Position numbers and translations under genes: made by a program
The notes under the pieces: generated by a model
The model's database searches: none
What the model saw: the letters and a program-made list of their open reading frames with translations, nothing else
What the model was told of the DNA's origin: nothing
Origin: Leucosporidium creatinivorum
Lineage: Eukaryota; Basidiomycota; Microbotryomycetes; Leucosporidiales; Leucosporidiaceae
DNA: 64,000 nucleotides
Reading direction: 5' to 3'
NCBI GenBank assembly: GCA_001600635.1
Contig: BCKL01000004.1
Span: forward strand, 600,044-664,043
Shown here: piece by piece, positions 41,485 to 52,769 of the stretch
Layout: each line of letters starts with the position of its first letter
Numbering within the stretch: position 1 is the stretch's first letter

Positions 41485-43964
41485 CTAAGCAAACACAGCC
41501 GCTCCCCAGGCCTTCATCTTGCCCCACCAGCTCTTTGTACCGTACTCCTGCACCTTGTCCTCATGCTCGGTGATGCCCTGCTCGAACCTCTCGCGCTCAA
41601 CCTGCCGACGATCGCTGTCCAAGTCCATGTCCTCGAGGCGAACGAAGCGGGTCTTGTGGTAGAACTTCCAGCCGATGAGGAGGATGAGGAAGACGGGGAT
41701 GACAATGTAGGAGACCTGTGTTGAGGAGGGGTCAGCGTGCGCCGAGGAAGAGAGGAAGGGGCAAGCATACCACGAAATCGGGCGCCGAGAATGGAACAAG
41801 GGTAGTGAAACCTTGGAAAAAGATGAGGAAGATGTTGGCGGCGAGAGCGAAGTAGGCGCCGTAGGGGTACAGCCAGGCCTTGAAGTCGAGCTCATCGAGC
41901 GAGCGGCCCTGCTTCTTGAAGGCTTGACGGAAGCGGATGTGCGAGAGGCAGATTGCTGTTGACGGTGAAGAGGGTCAGCTTGACGACAACGAGCTACATC
42001 TGGACGACGTACTGCCCCATACGATGAACGTGCTGACTCCCGAGAGCGACATGAGGTAGCCGAAGACCTTGCCCGAGCCGCTACCCTTGGCGTATTTGAG
42101 GAGTGCGAGCAGACCGAAGAGGTTGGAGAAGATGAGAGCGGGCCAAGGTACACCTCGCTTGTTCGTGTGACCCATCCACTTGGGCGCTCGGCCTTCTCGA
42201 GCGAGTCCGACCAAGATTCGGCTCGTCAGATAGAGCGACGAGTTGCCAGCCGAGAGGACGGTGATGATAATGACAGCCTAAAAATGCAAACACGAGGCAG
42301 ACATGAGTTCGAGGCCTCGTACAGAGAGAGGTAGAGAGGGAGACTTACGTTCATCACGTCGGCGCCGACCTTGACTCCCGCCAGCTGTAGGGCGATCGTA
42401 AACGGTGATAGGGAGGCCTTGTTGGCGGCGTTGAGAAGTTGGTTGTTGTTGTAGGGGATCACGAGACCGATCTGTACGGAAAGGCCTTAGCTATGGGAGC
42501 GCGGAGGACAAGACCGAGGCCACTCACGAAGAAGACGCTTCCTAGGTAAAAAAATGCGATACGCGCGAAGACGGAACGGATAGCCCGAGGTACAGCAGTC
42601 CTGGGGTTCGAAGCCTCACCCGCCACGACGCCGACAGACTCACTTCCTGCGAAGAGAGTGGCCGCTACGACGAAGATCTTTGCGACGCCCTTCAAGCCGT
42701 CTGCAAAGGCTCCAGGATCTCTCCAATATTTTGTGCCGATGTATCCTTGCGATCTGTTGCAAAGGAAGGTCAGCAAGGTACGATGTTGAGGGCGGAGCGA
42801 TGCTCGGCGCTCGAGGAAGAGTCGCTCAACGGGGACTTACCCGATTCCACCAGTGTCAATGACGATGGCGACGATGAAGAAGATGAAGATGGCGATGATC
42901 TTGATGAGGGTGAGCCTGTGAGGTCGTAGCATGTCAGTCAATGCGCCGAGCGGCTCGCCACGAAGGAGCGGCGGCAACGCCGAAGTCCAGCGTGTTTGAG
43001 AAAGGAAGCGGTACTCACCAGAACTCGGCCTCTCCATACGCTCTCACTCCGAGGAAGCTAAAGCCTAGCACCACGAAGAAGAAGATGGCGATGTACGCGC
43101 CCTCGGGAACGACTTGCGCTCGGGGCCAGAACCACAGTAGTAGGCTGCAGGCAGGGATCAGCTGCAGGTCGCCGGATCGCTCGAGAGAGCGCTCACCTGA
43201 CATTGTTGTACTCGTTGGCGAGCACCGTGATCCAGAGCCACCAGTAGTTCCAGCCTGCGAGAGCGACTCGGAGTTAGCTTCGGCTTCGGCGCAGCTCTCT
43301 GTAGCGAACAAGAGACGGCTCACCGAGTGCGAAGCTGACTGCGGGATCAATATACCGCCCAGCGTATGTGGTGAACGATCCCGAGACCGGAGCATATGTC
43401 GTGAGCTCGCCGAGACTCTGCGAAGGAGGCAAGGTCAGCAGAGTTGCTCATTGACGAGGCCTAGGATTGCCTAAGGGCCTTCGGTTCAACGGGGAAAGTA
43501 AGTAGATCTGTCGGTAACTCACCTGCATGACGAAGAAGATGATGAAAGACACAATGATGAAGGCAATCAGAGATCCTGCGGGGCCGGCGGTTGCGAGAGC
43601 GCTGCCAGAGCCGACGAGGAGACCTACAGGGTAACAAAACATCAGCTCCAAATGCAATGCAACTCAATCCGAGCTCCCAAACTCACCTGGACCGATGATT
43701 CCTCCAACTTGACGCAAGAACAGCGCGCGAAGGTTGCGAAGGGGTCAGATTCGGCAAAGACCAGCCACCCGACTACGAGGTCAAGCAGAGCACAGCTGCA
43801 CAGCTATCACACTCACTAGCAATCATGATCAAGTGGCGCGACGCCAGTTTACGCTCGAGTGGCTTAAAACCCGTCTCTAGCTCTGCGGAAGAGTGCAGCT
43901 CTTCCCTTGCGAGATCATCGTCCTTCCTGAGCTCCGAGCTGAGTTTGCGAGGGGGCGTCTCCAT
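41485..43964 (-). CDS. Amino-acid permease (APC superfamily, fungal YAT type)
   Basis: About eleven exons. The start is taken as METPPRKLSSELRKDD (43964); an in-frame upstream ATG (MRPASSSSASYELL, ~44012) is also possible. Conserved segments: LASRHLIMIAIGGIIGPGLL (helix 1, spanning two splices), SLGELTTYAPVSGSFTTYAG, YIDPAVSFALGWNYWWLW, AYIAIFFFVVLGFSFLGVR, a helix with TLFAGSESVGVVAGEASNP and RILVGLAREGRAPKW. This family imports amino acids by proton symport at the plasma membrane. The C-tail (ERFEQGITEHEDKVQEYG) is short and acidic, and endocytic adaptors may act here. Substrate range cannot be predicted. Confidence 0.88.
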
Positions 43965-44421
43965 TGTAGGTAGTAGCTCGTAGGAAGCAGAGGAAGAAGA
44001 GGCCGGGCGCATCCCTCGCTTATAGTTGGGCTGCAAAACGCAATGCCCTTGAGCTGAGATGGGGCCCAAAAAGGGTGAAGTCCTGCAAGCTGGCCTGCTG
44101 GCATGTCTGGCCCGCTTGTCTATCGAGGTGTGATATGCGAGTGAGAATTTGGTACACGGAAGAGAGGAGTTGTTCGCCGACGGCGAGAGGGCGAGAAACG
44201 AGGGGGTCCGCTTTCTCCTTCCTCTGTCTCGCTTGCTTCACTTCGATTTCATCGCCTGTACACCAACAATTCCATTACCAGCAGCTCGCGTTTAGAGGAC
44301 TACAGAAGGCGCTCCTCAACACTTCAAGAGCGCGCTAGAGGCGCTTCGCAGCGCGCCACTCGGTCCCGTCGTCTCGGATCCAGTTCTTCCTTACCTCGAC
44401 ACCAAAAGGACGACATCGGCT
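43965..44421. other. Divergent intergenic region permease / TBC gene
   Basis: About 460 bp; promoters of both genes. No coding region beyond a possible permease N-terminal extension to ~44012. Confidence 0.5.
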
Positions 44422-46818
44422 ATGACGGCATTAGCACTCGCGCCTGGAGACGGCAGCGCCGTGCAGCTCGCGCATCAAGAGGTACAAGATTCGCGGCTGG
44501 GCGTGCTCGCCGGAGCAGAGATGAGCGACAGTCGAGCTCGGCGACGAACGCTAAGCGGCGAGGACGAGCAGCCAAATCTCGAAGCTGTACCGCTGGTCCC
44601 TACGCCGCCCATGGAACCTTGGAAGCCGCCCAGTCGAAGCTCGAGCGTTGAACCAGAGGCCGTCACAGCCGCTCAGGCTTCGCCAGGCCGGAGAACACCA
44701 TCATCAGCCAGCCCGAGAGCTGCAGATACTATACAACTACCACCACGTACCAGCTCGAGCGCCTCCATCCACAGCCAACACCTCACGCCCCTCCCACGCT
44801 CCTCGTCGGCCAACTCGCTCTCGCTGCCGCCCTCAAACGGTCGCTCTTCCCCTTCCTCCACTACACAAAAGCTGCCACGGCCGTCGAGTGGCCTGGCAGC
44901 CCGCTCCGTCCCCGGCATTACCACGTCCGACGAGCACCGAGGCTCGACCGCCTCCGCGTCCTCAGCGTCTGGGGTCACCTCCAACTCGTCGTTTCAAGAT
45001 CACACCTCTACAGCCGCGCCAGTTCCGCTCGCCCAACCACCATCCACTGTACACCCTCAGCAACCCTTCTCCGTCGACCCCTCGTTGGACCTTACCGCCA
45101 ATCTCATTCAGAAGCTCTATGCACGGTTGGAGGAGCAAGGAGTGCCAGGCGACGGCTGGGAGGAGGGCAGGGAGCGTAGCAGGGATGGGATTATCAACAG
45201 GGAGGAGGCACAAGGTGGAGCTACCGTCCGAGCGCCGAAGGGTACTCTAGTCTCCGAGACGGCGCAGCGCAAGGAGGACTCGGTGCTCAAGAGGGTCGAC
45301 CGGTAAGCGAGCTGTGGTCCTGCTGAGCTCTCGAAGCTCGTCTCTGATATCATACCTTCTCCATAGATACGGCTTCTTCTCGCAATCTCACCCCGCCGCC
45401 CTCGCCTGCCAGCACAACCGCCTCGCGACCCTCTCGACCGCTCCCTACCTCACCCTCCCCGGCTCCAAACGCTCTTCCAAGGCGCCTTCTAATCATCAAC
45501 CTACTCCGCCACCAGTAGACGCCAAGCGCATGTCCACCGCCTCCCTCATACCCACCCTCTCCGCTGCCGACATCGCCCTCGAGACGAAACGGATCGACAA
45601 ATGGGCCGACATGCTCTCGGTGGCCAAACGGGATGGAGGAGGAAACGCAAAGGATTGGGTCGTGGGAGAGGGATGGTGGGCGGGTAGGAATGGCGGCGGC
45701 GGTGGAAAGTACCGGAAGCTGCAGAGGAGGGTGTTCAAGGGCGTGCCGGATCGGTGGAGGAGAGCTGTCTGGGGGTTAGAGATGGAGCGGGTGGCGAGAG
45801 AAGTGGGTGTTGGAGGACGGATACCAAGCTTGGAGGAGTTGGAGTCGGAGTATACAGTGAGCCGCGTGCCCTCTTTTTCGTCTCGGCGCTCGCTGACCTT
45901 TCCTCACAGCGCCTTCTCGCTGAGCCCTCCTCGCAAGACGTACAAATCGACCTCGATGTACCGCGGACAATATCTGGCCACGTCCTTTTCCATACACGCT
46001 ACGGACAAGGCCAGCGCGCCCTCTTTCACGTCCTCCACGCCTTCGGACTACACTGCGATGATATCGGAGGGTATTGTCAAGGCATGGGACCGATTGCGGC
46101 GACTCTGCTGTGCTACTTTGAGCCCGAGGTGAGCTTTCCTAGACTCTCTTTAGTCGCCGAGCTTTCGCTGAACCTCCTTTCCCCCTCGCAGCGAGCTTAC
46201 GCCGGCCTCGTGCGCCTGTTCGACCAGTACCAACTTCGCCACATTTTCGAACCCGGCTTCCCTGGTCTCGTCGAGGCCTTCTATGTCCAGGAGCGCCTGG
46301 TCGAGCTACTCATGCCCGACGTTCACAAGGCCTTCGTGAGTCGTGCTCTTGCGCTCGCCTTCTCCATCGCAGCTGACCGCTCGACACCACAGACTGAGCA
46401 GTACATCTCGACCTCGGCGTACGCTACCAAGTGGTACATCACCCTCTTCGCCAACTCGGTTCCGTTCGCAACTCAGCTGCGATTCTGGGACGGCCTCCTC
46501 CTCGAAGGGCTCGACTTCCTCGTCATCACCGCTGTGGCCATCATCTGGTGCTTCCAGAGTGCGTCTACTTCTCTCCCGCTTTCGATAGCCGTAGCTGACT
46601 TCTCCCTCGCCGCAGAGCAATTCACCTCGCCCGACGCCTCCTTCGAATCGATCCTCTCGGTCCTCTCCTCCTACTTCTTCGTCGAGTCGGACGATGCTCT
46701 CTTGCGCTGGATCCGCAAGACGCTACGAATGAAGGACCTACGGAACAAGATCACGGGATGGCGCAAGGAGTGGAAGGGCTTTGTCGCCGATGGCAGCGCC
46801 TCGCGCAAGGTCACTTAG
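44422..46818 (+). CDS. TBC-domain Rab GTPase-activating protein
   Basis: Six exons starting MTALALAPGDGSAVQLAHQE. The first ~290 residues are disordered (Ser/Pro/Thr rich). The TBC domain begins at ~residue 420: RVFKGVPDRWRRAVWGLEME, then the arginine-finger motif IDLDVPRT in QIDLDVPRTISGHVLFHTRY, the glutamine-finger motif GGYCQGMGPIA, LVRLFDQYQLRHIF, WYITLFANSVPFATQLRFWD and ILSVLSSYFFVESDDALLRW. Both catalytic Arg and Gln are present, so GAP activity is expected. Architecture resembles fungal Gyp2/Mdr1-like or Cdc16-like GAPs; the target Rab is unknown. Introns are at about 45303-45367, 45857-45910, 46129-46190, 46337-46393 and 46560-46616. Confidence 0.85.
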
Positions 46819-46944
46819 AGCGGAGTTAGGCGTGGATGGACAGTCGTTACTCTTCAGACTGCATCGAATCTGCATTACATATACTGCACAAGGTCCGGAC
46901 TCGCTGCGAGTGAGGTCAGCGGCAGCAGACCCACTGAGTTTCAC

Positions 46945-47235
46945 CGACTGTGCAGGCCCGGCGGTCAGCATGTTGAATCTTTGGCTTTCAGCGCGTCGAC
47001 AGCGGCTCTGTTCGACTACAGAGCTCCGCAGAGAAGATGCGAGAAGAATGACGGACTCCAGGAAGCTCAAGAAGTACACCACGGCGGCCAGGAGAACCAT
47101 CGTAAAGTCCAATTTCCGTATAGTCCCCTTGTCGAGCGCCCAGTCCGCATCCGTGAGATCGCTGCTATTCTCTTCTTCAGCGAGCTGTTGAGGTGCAGCG
47201 TCGTCCGAGGCCAATGTGGACAGGCGTCTCGGTTC
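46945..47235 (-). pseudogene. Relic of the first exon and intron of the neighbouring Dal5-like transporter
   Basis: On the minus strand this piece encodes APQQLAEEENSSDLTDADWA, LDKGTIRKLDFTMVLLAAVV and YFLSFLE, nearly the N-terminus of the intact transporter (50267-50070), and continues into matching intron sequence including CTGACCGCCGGGCCT before CACAG. Upstream the frame and start codon context have diverged, and no later exons follow: the intact transporter's own 3' end lies only ~200 bp away. It is a DNA-level partial tandem duplicate, older than the RPL39 fragment judging by more differences. Confidence 0.8.
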
Positions 47236-47431
47236 GAACTGAGTTCGGCGATTCGGCGATGGTCAATCGCTGGTCTCGCTGGCGATGTGCGCTCCCAGAC
47301 AGCGAGGTATGAGATCGACAATGATGCCAACATTAGGTTCAGGCTATGGATGATCTATGCTACGTTATAAGCGATTAGTGGGGAGTTGAGCCTGCCCCTT
47401 TTGATTCCTCCTCGCGCCATCCGAGTCACCC

Positions 47432-50267
47432 CTAGTAGTCGTATCTGGAGGAGAGAGTGGGCGTCAGTGAGCTCGTAGGACATGCTCTTGATTGTGGACG
47501 CACTTGAACGAAGGATGACGATCTCCCTCGACATGCCAAGCGGCAGCCGACGCCTCGAGCTTGCGCTGCTCCTTTCGCTTATTGGCGCTTGCGAGGTAGA
47601 TGAGGTTGAGACCAGCAAAGACACCGGTCACGATGGCGAATGAGAGGTTGACGATGGTTCCTGTGAGCGGTTGACGTGTTTAGATGCTGAGGGAGAGGAT
47701 GAGAGACGAAAGACGAACCTCGCCGATACTCAGGACCCTCGGACGCTGGGAACAGCCAGGTCGAAGCGATACCTCCCGAGTTGGTCATGATGAAGCCGAT
47801 GGCGATGGCAGTGGCGCGGCGGTAGTGCTGCAGAATGGAAATCGGTCAGCTCGCGGCTCGGTCGACTCCGAGCTCGGCGCTGTGGCAGGCGACGGAGGCA
47901 ACTGATACGCGAAGGAGGGATGTCTTACAGGTGCGACGTTCGAGGGAAGCCATGTCGTGAGTCTGCAAGTGGTGGGAAGGTTAGATTCTCGGCGGCAAGG
48001 GGAGCGATCTGGGTGAGCTCACGCTGGTGCAGTACCGTACACGCCGACGATGCTGAAGAAGAGCGATCCGTATTTGGTCCACTTGTTGTTGGTGGTGAGG
48101 AACACTGCGAAGCGCCGGAAAGGTCAGCACATCGCATCGAGGGTCATGTCGGCTGCCCCGAGCCTCGACGACGCCGAGAGGTCGACTCAGACCAAGATCG
48201 AACACTCACTGCAGTAGCCGATGAGGGCAAGGATGCTCATGACGATCACTCCGGTTCCTCGCATACGGTAGCGGTCACTGAGGTAGGCGTTGATCATGGT
48301 GACTGATAAGCGAAGGGTCAGTCCGAGCCGCTGGCTCGCCCGCTGGAGACGAATCAGACGTACAGATGAAGGCGCAGACAAAAGGTGGGACCGTCAGCAG
48401 GTTGGTCTTGACGACCGAGTACTTGAACGTCTGAACAATCGTCGGCGTGAAGTAGGCGAAGGAGTACAGCGTGACGCCGTTGCCGAAGAGGGCGACAGCG
48501 AGGAGGAGGACTTGAGGGGACTTGAACGCCTGGAGACACTCGCCCCAGCTGAACCGATCGGCTTCGGGACCTGCGCCAGCAGGGGTGTCGAGAGCCATGC
48601 GGCGAGTGACATGGGCTTTCTGCTCGGGCGTGAGGAAGCGGGAGTCCTGTGGCGTTCCAGGGAGAAGCCAGAAAAGGCTTAGGGCAAAGAGGAAGGTGAA
48701 GAGTCCTTCCAGCTGTATGGCGGAGCAGTTGGAGGTGGAGGGAGCAAGCGCCGAGATTGGTGGGAAGAGTGAAGTCAGCAACTTCTCGCGACCGCCAGGC
48801 ATACGCAAAGGAGAGGGATCAGACGCACAATGAAAATCCAGCACCATCCTTGCTTTCCTCCGACGCCATCCATCTTGACAATAGCAGCAGCGAGGAGGCC
48901 ACTGAACGCTCCCTGTGAAGTTCGGCGGAAAGCTCGGTCAGCGCTGAACCTTGGGCGGGGCCTCGTGATAGGCTCATCGCAGAGCCGAGAAGTGTGTCGC
49001 AGTGCGCTGGTGCATGCGTTTAAGCTCGGCTAACTCACAGAAAGCGAGGCGGCGGAGAAGAACAGCGAGATGCGAGTTTGCAGCTCATGACGGCGGTCTG
49101 CAAGGCGAGGGCGGTCAGCTCATACGATACGATAGCGATGAACGAGATGAGCGTACAGAATCCACCGAGGTAAAGAACTGAACGGTAAAGGGAGCGAGTC
49201 AGTCAACGCGTAGTAGACGAGAACCGAAAAGCAGCGCACCGAGTCCAGGGAACTGCGCAACGGATGAAGCTTTAGCGAGTGTCGGATGGGTAGAGCAAGG
49301 TATCTGCTTCGCAAGCATGCGAGACCGAAGCAAGAGCAAGACTCACCACGCCACCCTCGAGCATACCGAGGAAGAAGCGAGCTGCGAGAAGGCCCGAGTA
49401 CGAGGTGACGAGACCGGTGAGGCCTGGAAGAGCCAAGATGTCAGCTCTTGAAGCAAAGGGATGACTCGGAGCTACTCACAGCAAGTGATGCCCCAAAGGT
49501 AGACCATGCCAGGGATTAGGATGTGAGGTCCGACCGCTTTCAAAAGCAGATTCGATGGTAGTTCGGCGACGATGTAAGGCACGTATGTGACAGTGATGGC
49601 GATGAGATACTGGTGCGACGTGAGCCTGGTCGAGAGGGGGCATCAGCAGCGGTACTCGGTCGAGGACAAGGCGCTCGCCGACCGACTTGAGATCCGTGGC
49701 GAGTCCAGCTACCTTGGCACTGTGCATGAGACGGTCAGTAAGGTTCACAATACATGTCAGACTACTTGAGAAGCCGACTCACTTTCCGCTGTAGGGGTTG
49801 AAGGTCGCTTCGTTAGCATCTACCCAGCGTCGGCGCTCCCTTTCGTTCGGTCGTCTCCAGCAGCTCAAGGCAGGCTTCCGGTGACCTCGGAGCAGGGATC
49901 AAAGGGAGATAGCCTTCTAATAGCTATCCCTCGAGGATAGAACGGCAAACCGACGTACATATTCGAGCGACTGTGGAGGCCCGGCGGTCAGATTCAGTCT
50001 TTGGCTTCAACGCCTCACAGCACCGTTCTGCTGGGTCACAGAACGCTGGAGAGAGTGTAGCCCGACTCACTCAAGGAAGCTCAAGAAATACACCATCGCC
50101 GCGAGCGGCACGACCGTGTAGTCCAATTTCCGCACTGTCGCCTTGTCGAGCGCCCAGTCGGCATCCGTAAAATTGCTGCTGTCCTCCTGTGCAGCCAACT
50201 GTTGAGGTGCAGTCTCCTCCGAAGCAACCGTGGACGGTCTCTCGACCTTTTCGAGATCTGCGACCAT
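47432..50267 (-). CDS. MFS transporter of the Dal5/anion:cation symporter family
   Basis: More than ten small exons. It starts MVADLEKVERPSTVASEETA at 50267 and ends with a last exon of YDY at 47432. Visible segments: ALDKATVRKLDYTVVPLAAM, YLIAITVTYVPYIVAELPSN, LLKAVGPHILIPGMVYLWGI, AARFFLGMLEGG (the family's helix 4 motif), a central loop LPGTPQDSRFLTPEQKAHVT, LTTWLPSNVAP and TAIAMGFIMTNSGGIASTWL. This matches the Dal5/Tna1/Seo1 branch, which carries allantoate, nicotinate, dipeptides or other organic anions. The substrate is open. It starts 121 bp from the divergent D-lactate dehydrogenase gene, which might hint at a carboxylate substrate. Confidence 0.85.
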
Positions 50268-50388
50268 GCTGTAGCGAGTAAGCGTATGGGAGGAGCGAGA
50301 GGTTTACCTTCGTGATCGACCTTTCGGCGCTTTCCCTCCCGGCCGCATCTCCCTGCGCTTGACTCGACTTGTTACATCTCCACAAAGC

Positions 50389-52455
50389 ATGACGGAATCA
50401 AAGGCTACATCTCGGCTCAGTGCTATCCTTTCGCATCTCCCATTTCTCGCTGCAGCATCCTCCCCCATTGTGAATCCGCTTCCTCCGCCTTGAGACGCGC
50501 TCGCCCGCTGACCCATTCTATCGGTGCAGGAAGCAGCCGTAGCAGACCTTCAGGCTGCATTCCCCGCTCAACAACTCTCACTCGATGACAAGACCTTGAA
50601 GCGCTTCGGCCAGTCGTGGGGATCCTTCAGCCCGCCGGCGCCAGCAGCCATCGTCGTGCACGCCGAGAGCACGGCAGATGTAGTCAAGGTGGTCAACATC
50701 GCCGTCAAGCATCGCATCACCCTCATCCCCGTCGCTGGCAAGACTTCCCTCGAAGGCCAGTTCCTGCCGCCGTCGTGCTGCAACCCACCTCCGGCCGACA
50801 CTCGCCTCCCCTCCGGCAAGGTCGAACCGACGGTAGCAACTCGGCCAACGATTCAGATCTCGCTCGCTAATATGGACAAGATCATTGCGGTGCATCCTCA
50901 GGACAGCCAGGCGATCGTCCAGCCCGGCGTTGGCTGGCAGGGATTGAACGAGGAGCTCGCCGAGCTCGGGCACAAGCTCTTCTTCCCCATCGACCCGGCA
51001 CCAGGCGCTCAAGTAAGTCCTTAAAGCATGAATGCGGCTGTAGCGCTGTGGTCCAGTCGCTCGAGCTCGAGGCTTACTCGCCTTCTCTTTCGCAGTTCGG
51101 CGGTGAGCTCGGCTTCGGCTTTCGACGTCAGTTGAGCCAGCGACGCTGACCTTTTCCCAACAGGTATGGTCGGTGTTGGAGGATCGGGTACCAACGCTGT
51201 AGGCTATGGGACGATGCGTGCCGAGTGGATTCAGGGCATGGAGGTGAGCTCAACAGAACTCGGCGTTCGTTCTTCCGAGCCCCGACTGATTCTTTTGCTG
51301 CTTCCTCCAGGTCGTGCTTATGAACGGAGAAGTCATCAACACTCGTGGGAAGGGTCGTTCTCGTGCGTTTCAGCTTCGGACAACGCTCCACAGTGAGATT
51401 TGGCACTCACTTCCTCGCGGGCTCCAAACAGGCAAGAGCTCGACTGGATGGGACACTGGACGACTCTTCATCGGCTCAGAAGGCACTCTCGGTATCATCA
51501 CCTCCCTCACTGTCCGCCTCGCTCCCCTCGTCCCTCTCAAAGCCGCCCTCACCTCCTTCCCGAATGTCGCCTCGGCCGTTCACGCCGTAGTCGAGATCAT
51601 CGGCGCCGGTCTCTCACCCACCTCGCTCGAGCTACTGGACGGCACAAGCATCCGAGGGATGAACCTCGCTGAGCTGCTGCCGTACAAGCTCGAGGAGGAG
51701 CCAACCGTGATGATGCGCTTCTCCTCGCCGTTAGAGGAGGTCGTCAACGTTGCGCTGGACAAGGTCAAGGAGATCGTGGCTAGGAATGGTGGACGACCGC
51801 TGAGGGTCGCCAAGGACGACAAGGAGAGCAACAAGATCTGGGGCGCGCGCAAGGTGAGCTTTCGCCTCTCGGATCCTGCCTCTTCCTCTCCGCCTGCTGA
51901 CCTTCGCCTCGTCCTGCCCTCCCCTTCCCATCAACAGGCTCAGTACTGGAGCCAACAACTTCTCATCGGCGAAGGATGTCGCACCCTCCTCACCGACATC
52001 TGCGTGCCCATCTCACGGCTGGCAGAGTTCGTCGAGCGCTCAGAGGTGGATGTCGCCGAGTCGGGCCTTCTCGCCCCCATTGTCGCTCATATCGGCGATG
52101 GGAATGTACACCGAGCAATCTTGTACAAGCTCAAGGACGGCGAGGTGGAGGCGCCGCCCGAGGTCGCTGCGCTGGCTTCGAAGTTGAGCAAGCTCGCGAT
52201 TGAGCTCGAGGGGACTTGTGCTGGTAAGTGCTATACATCTCTTCGGACATCTCTAGCGGACTCTAGCTGATCTCTCTTACTACAGGCGAGCACGGGATCG
52301 GCACGACGAAGCGCAAGTACTTGCGCGAAGAGCTCGGCGCTGGCACCCTCGGCCTCATGCGTCGCATCAAGGTCGAGCTGGACCCGCTGGGCTTGCTCAA
52401 CCCGGGCAAGGTGATCTATGAGACGGTCCAGGAAGAGGAGGAGTCCAAGACTTAG
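50389..52455 (+). CDS. DLD1: D-lactate dehydrogenase (FAD-linked, cytochrome type)
   Basis: Eight exons or so. The ATG is at 50389 ([20 protein letters not shown]); exon 1 is spliced to [17 protein letters not shown] with acceptor GGTGCAG at 50530. FAD-binding segment: [72 protein letters not shown]. The C-terminal FAD-oxidase domain has [35 protein letters not shown] and the signature [14 protein letters not shown], ending [16 protein letters not shown]. It oxidises D-lactate to pyruvate, with cytochrome c as acceptor in yeast. The N-terminus has few Arg and is not a textbook mitochondrial presequence, so location is uncertain. Related flavoproteins (D-2-hydroxyglutarate dehydrogenase) are the main alternative. 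Confidence 0.85.
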
Positions 52456-52769
52456 CTGCATAGTCACGAGAAACGAGCTCAGCCATCTCGCACCCTTCCG
52501 GCGTTCCCCTTCGTTGCTCGTTTTCGAGAGTTTGCAAAGGCTTAAGCGCTCCCAGAAATTGCGATACATCTTTCTGAGCCAGCTTCTTGCGGTCCAATAC
52601 CTCTGTAGCTTGCTCGGCCGCGCCTCATTGGCAGCAATCTTAAGTAAGAAAGCTTGCTAATCTCGCATTTCGAAGCTCGCTCAAGTTCAAGTCATTTTCG
52701 AGCTCGCTTTCTACTCACGCCACACCCGGCCCACCTCTGCAACACCTGCAGCACACCACTCTACGGCAC
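52456..52769. other. Intergenic region upstream of the SF1/BBP gene
   Basis: About 310 bp, C/T-rich towards the ATG at 52770. No gene seen. Confidence 0.6.
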
